From contig JACJYD010000001.1 of the NCBI GenBank assembly GCA_020636275.1, positions 1,612,001-1,676,000 of the forward strand: 64,000 nucleotides of DNA. Direction: 5' to 3'. The notes beneath the pieces are model-generated. The model did not search any database. It was not told the origin of the DNA and saw only the letters and a list, made by a program, of their open reading frames with translations. The first letter of the stretch is position 1; each line of letters opens with the position of its first letter. Of the stretch, positions 33,395 through 42,750 are shown one piece after another. The position numbers were made by a program, and so were the translations under genes. The stretch is from Lewinellaceae bacterium (lineage in GTDB: Bacteria; Bacteroidota; Bacteroidia; Chitinophagales; Saprospiraceae).

Positions 33395-33769
33395 ATGCCT
33401 ACGATTAATCAATTAGTTCGCAAGGGAAGAGAAAAGGTGGTGACCAAGAGCAAGTCACGTGCGCTGAATTCCTGTCCTCAACGCCGGGGCGTGTGTACGC
33501 GTGTGTATACCACCACGCCGAAGAAGCCGAACTCTGCGTTGCGCAAGGTGGCCAAAGTGCGTTTGACCAATCAGGTGGAAGTGATCGCCTACATACCCGG
33601 GGAAGGCCACAACCTGCAGGAACACTCCATCGTGTTGGTGCGGGGCGGTCGTGTAAAAGACCTTCCGGGGGTGCGTTACACCATCGTTCGCGGTGCGCTG
33701 GATACTGCCGGTGTGACGGATCGCAAGCAGAGCCGTTCGCGTTATGGAACCAAGCGTCCTAAGAAATAA
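33395..33769 (+). CDS. rpsL: Ribosomal protein S12
   Basis: A 124-residue small-subunit protein at the decoding centre. The conserved PKKPNSALRKVAKVRL and LPGVRYTIVRG blocks are intact; these contain the lysines whose changes give streptomycin resistance elsewhere. It is the first gene of the str operon, 112 bases after the promoter motif. Confidence 0.98.
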   Translation: MPTINQLVRKGREKVVTKSKSRALNSCPQRRGVCTRVYTTTPKKPNSALRKVAKVRLTNQVEVIAYIPGEGHNLQEHSIVLVRGGRVKDLPGVRYTIVRGALDTAGVTDRKQSRSRYGTKRPKK

Positions 33770-33808
33770 TAAACCCATTTTAGAGTAGCTATCTATTAAT
33801 TAGGTGCG

Positions 33809-34276
33809 ATGAGAAAAAGAAAGCCAAAAATACGAGTGATCGCAGCCGATCCCCGTTATAATGACCCGATGGTCACGCAGTTTGTGAACAATATGATGCT
33901 GCGTGGTAAGAAAAGTACCGCCCTCCAGATCTTCTACGATGCGATGGACCTGGTTAAGGAGCGGTCTGGCACCGAAGAGCACGGCGTTTGGAAAAAGGCG
34001 CTGAACAACGTGATGCCCCAGGTAGAGGTTCGGAGCCGCCGGATCGGGGGCGCCACCTTTCAGATCCCGACAGAGATCCGCGCCAAGCGCAAAGTGTCGA
34101 CCGGGATGAAGTGGCTGATCAACTTCGCCCGTCAGCGCAGCGGTAAAGGCATGGCCGAGAAACTGGCCCAGGAGATCATTGCCGCCAGCAAGGGGGAAGG
34201 TGCAGCCGTGAAGCGGAAAGAAGATATGCACCGGATGGCTGAATCCAACCGTGCATTCGCCCACTTCCGGGTATAA
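33809..34276 (+). CDS. rpsG: Ribosomal protein S7
   Basis: A 155-residue protein that nucleates the 3' major domain of 16S rRNA. It starts MRKRKPKIRVIAADP and retains MLRGKKSTA and the C-terminal HRMAESNRAFAHFR. It follows rpsL by 39 bases and precedes fusA. In E. coli S7 represses its own operon; whether it does so here is unknown. Confidence 0.98.
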   Translation: MRKRKPKIRVIAADPRYNDPMVTQFVNNMMLRGKKSTALQIFYDAMDLVKERSGTEEHGVWKKALNNVMPQVEVRSRRIGGATFQIPTEIRAKRKVSTGMKWLINFARQRSGKGMAEKLAQEIIAASKGEGAAVKRKEDMHRMAESNRAFAHFRV

Positions 34277-34341
34277 AGCGATAGAGACAACTACCAACAA
34301 TTATAGACCCATTATTAAAAAATCTCCATAGGAGAATAGCC

Positions 34342-36477
34342 ATGACAAAGGATCTTAAGTTCACTCGCAATATTGGTATCGCCGCCCACATCGACGCCGG
34401 AAAGACGACGACGACGGAACGCGTGCTGTATTACACCGGCTTGAGCCACAAGATCGGCGAAGTGCACGAAGGCGCCGCCACGATGGACTGGATGGAGCAG
34501 GAGCAGGAGCGGGGTATTACCATCACCGCTGCCGCGACGAAAACTTCCTGGAATTGGGCCGATCAGCAATATGCAGTAAACATCATCGATACCCCGGGTC
34601 ACGTCGACTTTACCGTGGAGGTAAACCGCTCGCTGCGGGTGCTCGACGGGCTTGTGTTTCTTTTCTGTGCTGTGAGCGGCGTAGAGCCCCAGTCGGAAAC
34701 GAACTGGCGCCTGGCCGACAACTATAAAGTGCCGCGCCTGGCTTTCGTCAATAAGATGGACCGTTCGGGCGCCGATTTCTTTAACGTCGTTAAAGATATC
34801 AAGGAGAAGCTGGGTTCCAACGCCGTGCCGCTTCAGGTTCCGATCGGAGCTGAAGAGCGCTTCCAGGGCGTGGTTGACCTGATCTCAGGCAATGCAATCG
34901 TTTGGAACGAGGAAGATAAAGGGATGACCTTCGATGTGATCCCGGTTCCGGAAGACCTGGTCGAAACCGTTCAGGAATACCGCGAAAAACTGCTGGAGTC
35001 GGTCGCCGAATACGATGAATCCCTGTTGGAGAAATTCTTCGACGATCCGAACTCGATCACGGAAGATGAGATCCGCAATGCCATTCGCAAAGCGGTGATC
35101 GATATGGCCATTATCCCGGTATTCTGCGGCTCGGCCTTCAAGAACAAAGGCGTACAAGCCGTGCTGGACGCCGTTTGCTGGGCGCTGCCCTCTCCGCTGG
35201 ATGTGGATGCCGTAAAAGGGACCAACCCCAAGACGGACGCAGAAGAAATTCGCCGGCCTTCGGTGAACGAACCTTTTGCCGCCCTGGCCTTCAAGATCGC
35301 TACCGACCCCTACGTGGGCCGTCTGGCCTTTATGCGGGTATACTCCGGCTACCTCGATGCCGGTTCCTATGTGTTGAATACCCGCACCGATAATAAAGAA
35401 CGCATTTCCCGCATCTACCAGATGCACGCTAATAAGCAGAACCCGATCGAACGGGTAGAAGCAGGGGACATCGCTGCCGCCGTTGGCTTCAAGGATATTC
35501 GCACGGGCGACACCCTCTGCGACCTCAATAAGCCCATCGTGCTGGAAAGCATGATCTTCCCCGAGCCGGTGATCGGTATCGCCGTCGAACCGAAGTCGCA
35601 AAAAGACCTCGACAAACTCGGCATGGCCCTGGCTAAACTGGCTGAAGAAGACCCGACCTTCCGCGTTCGCTACGATGAAGATACCAATCAGACCATTATC
35701 AGTGGGATGGGTGAATTGCACCTGGAGATCATCGTCGACCGCCTCCGCCGCGAATTCAAAGTGGAGTGCAACCAGGGTCAGCCGCAGGTGAACTACAAGG
35801 AAGCGCTTACCAAATCGGTTACCCACCACGAGCGTCTCAAGAAGCAGACCGGTGGTTCGGGTTTGTTCGCCGACATGCAATTCGAACTCGGCCCGGCCGA
35901 TCCCGAATTCCTGGAGAGCGACGAATTCAAGTCGGGTAAGAAGAAGCTTCAGTTTGTCTGGGATATCGTCGGAGGCGCCATCGATAAGAATTACGTCAAG
36001 CCGATCACGGAAGGTTTCAACTCGATGATGGACAACGGTATTCTGGCCGGCTACGCCATCGACAGCATGAAAGTACGGGTGTTCGACGGTGGTATGCACG
36101 CAGTCGACTCCAAGCCCATCGCCTTCGAACTCTGCGCCAAGGAAGGTTTCCGCGCCGCAGCGCCGAAGTGCGAACCGAAGCTGATGGAACCGATCATGAA
36201 ACTGGAAGTGGTTACTCCGGATGAATACGTGGGTAATGTCATCGGCGACCTCAACCGTCGTCGCGGTTTGCCGAAAGGCCAGGAACCCCGCTCAGGCGGC
36301 GCCATTTCGATCACTGCCGATGTGCCCCTGGCCGAAATGTTCGGCTATGTGACCGCCCTGCGTACGATCACGTCCGGTCGCGCCAGTTCTACGATGGAGT
36401 TTTCGCACTTCTCCGAAGCCCCGGCAGGTATTGCCAAGGATATCATTGAAAAAGCAAAAGGCCTCGTGAAGGCCTGA
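34342..36477 (+). CDS. fusA: Elongation factor G
   Basis: A 711-residue translocase GTPase. G1 is AHIDAGKTTTTE (about residues 14-25), the switch I motif is RGITIT, G3 is DTPGHVDFT and G4 is NKMDR. Domain IV and V blocks are present (RRRGLPKGQEPRSGG and the end PAGIAKDIIEKAKG). It is normal length. A strong hairpin follows 14 bases after its stop, which may reduce read-through into rpsJ. Confidence 0.98.
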   Translation: MTKDLKFTRNIGIAAHIDAGKTTTTERVLYYTGLSHKIGEVHEGAATMDWMEQEQERGITITAAATKTSWNWADQQYAVNIIDTPGHVDFTVEVNRSLRVLDGLVFLFCAVSGVEPQSETNWRLADNYKVPRLAFVNKMDRSGADFFNVVKDIKEKLGSNAVPLQVPIGAEERFQGVVDLISGNAIVWNEEDKGMTFDVIPVPEDLVETVQEYREKLLESVAEYDESLLEKFFDDPNSITEDEIRNAIRKAVIDMAIIPVFCGSAFKNKGVQAVLDAVCWALPSPLDVDAVKGTNPKTDAEEIRRPSVNEPFAALAFKIATDPYVGRLAFMRVYSGYLDAGSYVLNTRTDNKERISRIYQMHANKQNPIERVEAGDIAAAVGFKDIRTGDTLCDLNKPIVLESMIFPEPVIGIAVEPKSQKDLDKLGMALAKLAEEDPTFRVRYDEDTNQTIISGMGELHLEIIVDRLRREFKVECNQGQPQVNYKEALTKSVTHHERLKKQTGGSGLFADMQFELGPADPEFLESDEFKSGKKKLQFVWDIVGGAIDKNYVKPITEGFNSMMDNGILAGYAIDSMKVRVFDGGMHAVDSKPIAFELCAKEGFRAAAPKCEPKLMEPIMKLEVVTPDEYVGNVIGDLNRRRGLPKGQEPRSGGAISITADVPLAEMFGYVTALRTITSGRASSTMEFSHFSEAPAGIAKDIIEKAKGLVKA

Positions 36478-36491
36478 TCAGAAGAATAATC

Positions 36492-36513
36492 GGGGCGGCA
36501 ACAGTGCCGCCCC
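36492..36513 (+). terminator. Hairpin between fusA and rpsJ
   Basis: GGGGCGGCA (36492-36500) and TGCCGCCCC (36505-36513) form a perfect 9-bp stem with an ACAG loop. No U-run follows, so it may be an attenuator or processing site instead of a full stop. Confidence 0.55.
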
Positions 36514-36547
36514 ATCTCTTAAAAATTGACAAATTGTTTGTTGGGTT

Positions 36548-36856
36548 ATGAATCAAAAAATTCGTATCAAACTCCGTTCGTATGACCACAATTTAGTGGA
36601 TAAATCGACGGAAAAAATCGTGAAGACGGTCCGCAACAGTGGTGCTGTAGTAACTGGCCCGATTCCGCTGCCCACTAAGAAAGAGATTTTCACCGTCCTG
36701 CGTTCACCGCATGTCAACAAGAAGTCTCGTGAGCAGTTCCAGTTGCGTACACATAAGCGACTGATCGAGATCTACACGCCTACCCAAAAGACAGTGGATG
36801 CATTGTCTAAACTGGAATTGCCCAGTGGGGTAGACATTCAGGTTAAGTTGACATAG
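36548..36856 (+). CDS. rpsJ: Ribosomal protein S10
   Basis: A 102-residue protein of the 30S head (NusE in antitermination). It begins MNQKIRIKLRSYDHNLVDKS and keeps the IPLPTKKEIFTVLRSPHVNKKSREQF loop, read in two parts. It opens the S10 operon after fusA; a 262-base gap follows before rplC. Confidence 0.98.
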   Translation: MNQKIRIKLRSYDHNLVDKSTEKIVKTVRNSGAVVTGPIPLPTKKEIFTVLRSPHVNKKSREQFQLRTHKRLIEIYTPTQKTVDALSKLELPSGVDIQVKLT

Positions 36857-37118
36857 GCGTAATATGTTGACAAAGAATATGGAGGAATCCAGCTTCTTTG
36901 TGAAATTATTTTAAACGGATAAGGAGTACAGAGTCGGGCTTCCCCCGCTGCTTCACATCCGGTGGCCATTTGCGGTAACGGTTCTTCGGGACGGATCATT
37001 CCTCCCTCCATTATTTGTTGCCGGTTTTTCTTTCCCTCGGAAGAAAAGCCATTCTCGCCATCGCTTGTCGTAAGCCGCTCGCTGCCTCGCTCTAATTTCC
37101 TCAAAAAAATATAGAGAC
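36857..37118 (+). promoter_or_regulatory. Long untranslated leader before rplC
   Basis: A 262-base gap inside an otherwise tightly packed operon. I see no convincing ORF on the plus strand beyond a 16-codon frame starting at 36872. A possible role is an autogenous control leader for the S10 operon, as in other bacteria, but no conserved structure is recognised. Confidence 0.35.
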
Positions 37119-37745
37119 GTGAACGGTATTATCGGAAAAAAAGTCGGCATGACCAGCATCTTTGATGAGCTTGGTCGCAGTATTGCCTGCACGGTGATCG
37201 AAGCAGGTCCTTGTGTCGTTACGCAGGTAAAGAACGAAGGGTCCGACGGATACTCAGCCCTCCAGGTAGGGTTTGGTGACGCCAAAGTGAAAAATACCAC
37301 CCAGTCGATGTCCGGCCATTTCAAAAAAGCCGGCACTGCTCCCAAGCAGAACGTCGTGGAATTCCGCGATTTCAACCTCGTCGACAAGCAATTGGGCGAT
37401 GTCATTAAAGTGGAAGAGATCTTCCAGGAAGGCGATTTCGTACACGCGATCGGCACGACCAAGGGCAAAGGTTTTCAGGGTGTGGTCAGACGGCACGGCT
37501 TTAGCGGTGTCGGTCAGCGTACCCACGGTCAGCACAACCGGGGCCGGGCTCCGGGTTCGATCGGCGCTTCATCCTATCCTTCGAAAGTATTCAAAGGGAT
37601 GCGCATGGCCGGCCGTATGGGCGGCGACCGGGTCAAGATCCAAAACCTCCGCGTGTTGAAAATATTTCCGGAACAAAATCTCCTGTTGGTAAAAGGCGCG
37701 ATCCCCGGTCATAAAGGGGCCGTGGTCATTATTGAAAAAAAATAA
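37119..37745 (+). CDS. rplC: Ribosomal protein L3
   Basis: A 208-residue 50S assembly protein. It starts with GTG at 37119 (GTG AAC GGT), which decodes to MNGIIGKKVGMTSIFDE, the expected L3 start; the next methionine is inside the conserved block, so no ATG start is available. RRHGFSGVGQRTHGQHNR and the GRMGGDRVKIQNLRVL stretch are conserved. It heads rplC-rplD-rplW-rplB. Confidence 0.97.
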   Translation: MNGIIGKKVGMTSIFDELGRSIACTVIEAGPCVVTQVKNEGSDGYSALQVGFGDAKVKNTTQSMSGHFKKAGTAPKQNVVEFRDFNLVDKQLGDVIKVEEIFQEGDFVHAIGTTKGKGFQGVVRRHGFSGVGQRTHGQHNRGRAPGSIGASSYPSKVFKGMRMAGRMGGDRVKIQNLRVLKIFPEQNLLLVKGAIPGHKGAVVIIEKK

Positions 37746-37767
37746 CAGGAGTTCAAAATAGACAGCG

Positions 37768-38394
37768 ATGAAACTGGAAGTGCTAAATATTCAGGGTGAA
37801 AAAACAGGCCGCTCCGTCGAGTTGCCGGAAACCGTTTTCGGCATTGAGCCCAACGAGCATGCCGTATACCTGGCTGTGAAATTGTACCTGGCCAATCAGC
37901 GCCAAGGCACGCACAAAGCCAAAGAACGCAGCGAGGTCACCGGTTCGACCCGCAAACTGCACCGCCAAAAAGGTACGGGCGGATCGCGTAAAGGGGATAT
38001 CAACAACCCGCTCTACCGGGGTGGTGGCCGCGTTTTCGGCCCTCGTCCGCGCAACTATGGCTTCAAACTCAATAAGAAAGTGAAGCGCCTGGCCCGCCAG
38101 TCGGCTCTTTCTGCCAAAGCCAATGCCGGTCAGATCCTGGTGGTCGAAGATTTCTCCTTCGAGTCGCCCAAGACCAAGAAATTTATGGAGATCCTGCAAA
38201 ACCTCGGCGTTTTCGGTAAGAAGACGGTCTTCGTTACGACCGACTACGAGAAGGAGGTACTCCTCTCCAGCCGCAACGTACCGCATACGCAGGTGACCCG
38301 CGCAGGCGACCTGCACACGTATCAGGTTATGAACTCTTCGGCGCTCGTGCTGTCGGAAGGGTCGATTGGAAAAATTGTTGAAACGTTTGCCTAA
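37768..38394 (+). CDS. rplD: Ribosomal protein L4
   Basis: A 208-residue protein of the exit tunnel. The conserved extended loop is present (STRKLHRQKGTGGSRKGD and GGGRVFGPRPRNYGFKLNKK, the second just at the limit quoted). In E. coli L4 regulates the S10 operon. It lies 22 bases after rplC. Confidence 0.98.
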   Translation: MKLEVLNIQGEKTGRSVELPETVFGIEPNEHAVYLAVKLYLANQRQGTHKAKERSEVTGSTRKLHRQKGTGGSRKGDINNPLYRGGGRVFGPRPRNYGFKLNKKVKRLARQSALSAKANAGQILVVEDFSFESPKTKKFMEILQNLGVFGKKTVFVTTDYEKEVLLSSRNVPHTQVTRAGDLHTYQVMNSSALVLSEGSIGKIVETFA

Positions 38395-38414
38395 CAGGCA
38401 CAATTTCGCTTATC

Positions 38415-38711
38415 ATGGGAAAGCAAATATTGATCAAACCGCTCATTACCGAGAAATCCAACCGCTTGTCGGAAGGACTGACCCAGTACACCTTTATGGT
38501 CGACAAGGGAGCGAATAAGATCGAGATCAAAAACGCCGTCGAAAAATTGTACAGCGTCAATGTCGAATCGGTAAATACCGTTGTCATGCCCGGTAAAGTC
38601 AAACTTCGCAACACGAAGACCGGCGTGGTCCGTGGACGCAAGCCGAGCTACAAAAAAGCCATTGTCACGCTTTCTTCCGGCGAAGAGATCAACTTCTTCA
38701 GCGACCTGTAA
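38415..38711 (+). CDS. rplW: Ribosomal protein L23
   Basis: A 98-residue protein at the tunnel exit that docks SRP and trigger factor. It begins MGKQILIKPLITEKSNRLSE, with the conserved LITEKS block and VDKGANKIEIKNAVEKLY. Spacing to rplD is 20 bases. Confidence 0.97.
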   Translation: MGKQILIKPLITEKSNRLSEGLTQYTFMVDKGANKIEIKNAVEKLYSVNVESVNTVVMPGKVKLRNTKTGVVRGRKPSYKKAIVTLSSGEEINFFSDL

Positions 38712-38752
38712 TCCGGTAACCGGTAATTTTCAGAACACGAAATTCGTTCGCA

Positions 38753-39580
<828 letters not shown>

Positions 39581-39592
39581 AAGATAACCAAT

Positions 39593-39862
39593 ATGGCACG
39601 TTCGATCAAAAAAGGCCCATACGTCTTCTACAAATTGTTGGAGCGCGTGCAAAAGGCAAAGGAAAGCAACAAGAAAGCGGTCATTAAAACCTGGTCGCGG
39701 GCTTCCATGATCGTTCCCGACATGGTAGGGGAAACGATCGCCGTGCACAATGGGAAAACCTTTATCCCCGTGTTCGTCACTGAAAACATGGTAGGACACA
39801 AATTGGGAGAATTTGCACCCACGCGGACCTTCAAAGGCCACTCGGGTAATCGTAAGAAGTAA
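39593..39862 (+). CDS. rpsS: Ribosomal protein S19
   Basis: An 89-residue protein of the 30S head. Conserved blocks: MARSIKKGPYV, TWSRASMIVPDMVG and VGHKLGEFAPTRTFKGH. It follows rplB by 12 bases. Confidence 0.97.
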   Translation: MARSIKKGPYVFYKLLERVQKAKESNKKAVIKTWSRASMIVPDMVGETIAVHNGKTFIPVFVTENMVGHKLGEFAPTRTFKGHSGNRKK

Positions 39863-39908
39863 TGCCGGTTGGCATGACCAGCATCGTTCAACTTTTGAAA
39901 CCATAACG

Positions 39909-40319
39909 ATGGAAGCAGTATCAAAACTTAAAAACTGTCCAATGTCTGCCCGCAAAATGCGCCTGGTCGTAGACCTGGTTCGCGGACGGCAGGTAGAAGA
40001 TGCCCTGAGCATCTTGCGCTATACCAAAAAAGAAGCCGCCGTGTGGCTGGAAAAGATCATTCTTTCCGCCGTGGCCAACTGGGAGCAGAAGACAGAAAGC
40101 ATGGAAAGTGCAGATGATTTCGAGCTGTACATTAAAGAAGCTTACTCCGATGGAGGTTCCATCCTGAAGCGTTTCCGCCCCGCGCCGCACGGCCGGGCCC
40201 ACCGGATCCGCAAACGGTCGAACCACGTCACCGTCGTAGTGGCCAACCGCGTTCCCCTGCCCGGCGAAAACGCTCCGGGAGCAGATGTGGTCGTGGAAGA
40301 TGTGGACAGTGAGAATTAG
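39909..40319 (+). CDS. rplV: Ribosomal protein L22
   Basis: A 136-residue exit-tunnel protein. The start MEAVSKLKNCPMSARKMRLV at 39909 is chosen; an upstream in-frame ATG would overlap rpsS. The C-terminal loop block RPAPHGRAHRIRKRSNHVTV, which lines the tunnel, is intact. It is slightly longer than the ~110 residues common elsewhere. Confidence 0.97.
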   Translation: MEAVSKLKNCPMSARKMRLVVDLVRGRQVEDALSILRYTKKEAAVWLEKIILSAVANWEQKTESMESADDFELYIKEAYSDGGSILKRFRPAPHGRAHRIRKRSNHVTVVVANRVPLPGENAPGADVVVEDVDSEN

Positions 40320-40348
40320 TAAACCATTCGCAATTAACGAAATAAACA

Positions 40349-41158
40349 ATGGGTCAAAAAACTAATCCGATTGGCAATCGCTTGGGGATCATCCGTGGTT
40401 GGGATTCCAACTGGTTCGGTGGGAAAGACTTCGGATCCAAAGTGGTGGAAGACGAACAGATCCGCAACTACCTCAAGGCGCGTATCGAAAAAGGCGGTAT
40501 TGCCCGCATCATCATCGAACGCACCCTGAAGCGGATCACCGTAACCATCCATACCTCCCGCCCCGGTATCATCATCGGCAGAGGCGGCCAGGAAGTGGAC
40601 CGCATCCGCGAGGAGCTGCGCAAACTTACCAAGAAGGATGTGCAGATCAATATCGTGGAGATCCGCAAACCCGAGTTGGATGCCAATATCGTCGGAGAAA
40701 GCATCGCCAAGCAGATCGAAGCCCGGATCAACTATCGCCGTGCCATCAAGATGTCGATCCAGTCAACTATCCGCGCCGGCGCCGAAGGGATCAAGGTCCG
40801 TATCTCCGGTCGTCTGGGTGGCGCTGAAATGGCGCGCCGCGAAGAGTATAAGGAAGGCAGAACCCCTCTCCATACTTTCCGCGCCGATATCGACTACGCT
40901 CTGACCGAAGCCATGACGGTTTACGGTAAGATCGGGATCAAGGTCTGGATCTGTAAAGGAGAAGTGTTCGGCAAACGCGACCTGTCGCCGAATATCGGTA
41001 CTGACAAGAAGGATAAACCCAATACCCCGACCGGCAGCGATCGCGGAAAGCGCCGTGGCCCAGGTGGCCCTCGCGGCGGCGGACGCGGCCGGGGTGGTGA
41101 TCGCAACGACCGCAACGACCGTGGTGATCGCGGCGACCGTGGTGATCGTGGACGCTAG
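40349..41158 (+). CDS. rpsC: Ribosomal protein S3 with RG/RGD-rich tail
   Basis: A 269-residue S3. Core ~1-215 is normal: MGQKTNPIGNRLGIIRGWDS, the KH domain with GRGGQEVDRIRE and the C-terminal domain with SGRLGGAEMARREEYKEG. After it comes a ~50-residue tail almost purely Gly, Arg, Asp, Asn and Pro (GPRGGGRGRGGDRNDRNDRG and a further run of GDR repeats). Typical S3 is ~210-235 residues. The tail's DNA has tandem CGACCGTGGTGATCG-like units. It is the last gene before an internal promoter and hairpin. Confidence 0.97.
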   Translation: MGQKTNPIGNRLGIIRGWDSNWFGGKDFGSKVVEDEQIRNYLKARIEKGGIARIIIERTLKRITVTIHTSRPGIIIGRGGQEVDRIREELRKLTKKDVQINIVEIRKPELDANIVGESIAKQIEARINYRRAIKMSIQSTIRAGAEGIKVRISGRLGGAEMARREEYKEGRTPLHTFRADIDYALTEAMTVYGKIGIKVWICKGEVFGKRDLSPNIGTDKKDKPNTPTGSDRGKRRGPGGPRGGGRGRGGDRNDRNDRGDRGDRGDRGR

Positions 41159-41220
41159 GCTTCTTGCAGGATTTGAAAATATTTTTTAGGTTTTTCGGCC
41201 AAAAGTATCGGGAATAGCCG

Positions 41221-41228
41221 TACCTTTG
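41221..41228 (+). promoter_or_regulatory. Internal Bacteroidota -7 promoter motif TACCTTTG before rplP
   Basis: Fits TAnnTTTG and is followed by GCC, within the 156-base gap between rpsC and rplP. It lies 94 bases before the rplP ATG and suggests a second transcription start within the S10 operon. Confidence 0.6.
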
Positions 41229-41266
41229 CCACGCTTTTTTCAAACCTGGGTCCGCAAGACCCGGTT

Positions 41267-41299
41267 ATAACGACTCCGCCCTGATGGCGGCGTTGTTAT
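41267..41299 (+). promoter_or_regulatory. Leader hairpin before rplP
   Basis: ATAACGACTCCGCC (41267-41280) and GGCGGCGTTGTTAT (41286-41299) pair at 13 of 14 positions, one of them G-T. A smaller GGGTC/GACCC hairpin lies just upstream. It is placed between the TACCTTTG motif and rplP, so it may be an attenuator or RNA-stability element. Confidence 0.55.
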
Positions 41300-41314
41300 C
41301 TAAAACGGTAAGAA

Positions 41315-41734
41315 ATGTTACAGCCAAAAAGAACAAAATACCGCAAGCAACAGAAAGGCCGGAATACCGGACTGGCTTATAAGGGAAGTTCGGTTGCCTT
41401 TGGCACTTTCGGCCTTAAGTCCTTACAGGAAGGCCATATTACCAGCCGGCAGATCGAAGCGGCACGTATTGCGATGACCCGTTACATGAAACGGGAAGGT
41501 AAGGTCTGGATCCGGATCTTTCCCGACAAGCCCATTACTTCCAAACCGTTGGAAGTGCGTATGGGTAAGGGGAAAGGGGCTGTTGACCATTGGGTAGCGC
41601 CGGTACAACCGGGCCGCATCATGTTCGAACTCGACGGGGTTTCCCGCGAGACGGCCATGGAAGCCCTTCGCCTGGCTGCTCAGAAACTGCCGGTCCTGAC
41701 TAAAGTTAGTATTCGCCCGGATTACGCGGGGTAA
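41315..41734 (+). CDS. rplP: Ribosomal protein L16
   Basis: A 139-residue 50S protein near the A-site. Conserved start MLQPKRTKYRKQQKGRNTG, WIRIFPDKPITSKPLEVRMG and GKGAVDHWVAPVQPGRIMFE. It may be the first gene of a separately transcribed unit because of the promoter motif upstream. Confidence 0.98.
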   Translation: MLQPKRTKYRKQQKGRNTGLAYKGSSVAFGTFGLKSLQEGHITSRQIEAARIAMTRYMKREGKVWIRIFPDKPITSKPLEVRMGKGKGAVDHWVAPVQPGRIMFELDGVSRETAMEALRLAAQKLPVLTKVSIRPDYAG

Positions 41735-41760
41735 TTGTTCAAATTTAATAAGCAATAGGC

Positions 41761-42021
41761 ATGGCGACTAAGAAATTTTTGGAGCTGCAGGAGTATTCTG
41801 ACACCGATTTGGTAGCAGAATTGGAGAAGACCGAGCAGGAGTACCAGAAGTTGCGTTTCGACCACGCGATCAAAGGCCTGGATAAACCGAATATTCTCCG
41901 CGAAGTTCGCCGGGATATTGCCCGCCTGCAAACGGAGGTACGCCGCCGGGAAGTTGCGGCAATGTCGAGTGAAGAACTGGCCCAACGATCGAAGATCCGC
42001 GCAAGAAGGCGCAAGGCATAA
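41761..42021 (+). CDS. rpmC: Ribosomal protein L29
   Basis: An 86-residue L29, longer than the usual 63-70: the core is LQEYSDTDLVAELEKTEQEY and the NIRREVRRDIARLQT-like helix, followed by a basic C-terminal extension (ELAQRSKIRARRRKA). It is a two-helix protein at the tunnel exit. Confidence 0.93.
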   Translation: MATKKFLELQEYSDTDLVAELEKTEQEYQKLRFDHAIKGLDKPNILREVRRDIARLQTEVRRREVAAMSSEELAQRSKIRARRRKA

Positions 42022-42068
42022 ACTAAAACGAAACAGAAGACATCTTCTGTACTTATCAAATAAGTAAC

Positions 42069-42326
42069 ATGGAGCAAAGGAAGCTTAGAAAAACCCGTTC
42101 GGGGGTTGTCGTGGGGACCGCCATGAACAAGACCATCCGCGTAGAAGTGGAACGCCGCTTGCAGCACCCCATCTACGGGAAATCGGTTAAATGGACCAAG
42201 CGGTTCATGGTTCACGATGAAAACAATGATTGCAATGTGGGCGATAAGGTGCTCATCATGGAAACCCGCCCCATGAGCAAAAACAAGCGCTGGCGCTTGG
42301 TCGAGATTATTGAACGTGCTAAATAA
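42069..42326 (+). CDS. rpsQ: Ribosomal protein S17
   Basis: An 85-residue primary 16S-binding protein. Conserved: RKTRSGVVVGTAMNKTIRV, HPIYGKSVKWTKRFMVHDE and GDKVLIMETRPMSKNKRWRL. Spacing to rpmC is 47 bases. Confidence 0.97.
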   Translation: MEQRKLRKTRSGVVVGTAMNKTIRVEVERRLQHPIYGKSVKWTKRFMVHDENNDCNVGDKVLIMETRPMSKNKRWRLVEIIERAK

Positions 42327-42343
42327 GATAAAACCCATCCGCC

Positions 42344-42709
42344 ATGATTCAGCAGGAAAGCCGGCTCAAAGTAGCAGACAATAGCGGCGCAAAAGAAGTG
42401 CTCTGCATTCGCGTTTTGGGAGGTTCCCATCGACGGTATGCTTCGATTGGCGACAAGATCGTCGTCGCTGTAAAAGACGCCACCCCCGGTGGGGTTAAGA
42501 AAGGCACGGTATCTAAGGCTGTGGTCGTTCGCACCAAAAAGGAGATCCGCCGCAAGGACGGTTCCTATATCCGCTTCGACGACAATGCCGTGGTTTTGCT
42601 CAACAACGCCGATGAGCCCAGAGGAACGCGTATTTTCGGACCGGTTGCGCGCGAATTGCGCGAACGCGATTACATGCGGATCGTATCCCTGGCTCCTGAA
42701 GTATTGTAA
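42344..42709 (+). CDS. rplN: Ribosomal protein L14
   Basis: A 121-residue intersubunit-bridge protein. It starts MIQQESRLKVADNSGAKEVL and ends RDYMRIVSLAPEVL, both standard. Confidence 0.98.
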   Translation: MIQQESRLKVADNSGAKEVLCIRVLGGSHRRYASIGDKIVVAVKDATPGGVKKGTVSKAVVVRTKKEIRRKDGSYIRFDDNAVVLLNNADEPRGTRIFGPVARELRERDYMRIVSLAPEVL

Positions 42710-42750
42710 ATCGTACCGGGATCCATTTCCCGGGTGAAACCCATTGTGGT

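Noticed and set aside
34885..36099. Long minus-strand frame opposite fusA (404 codons)
   Set aside because: It is fully antisense to EF-G, has no family motif and arises from the codon bias of the real gene.
36838..37468. Minus-strand frames over the rpsJ-rplC gap
   Set aside because: They extend into antisense of rplC and have no start signal or family features.
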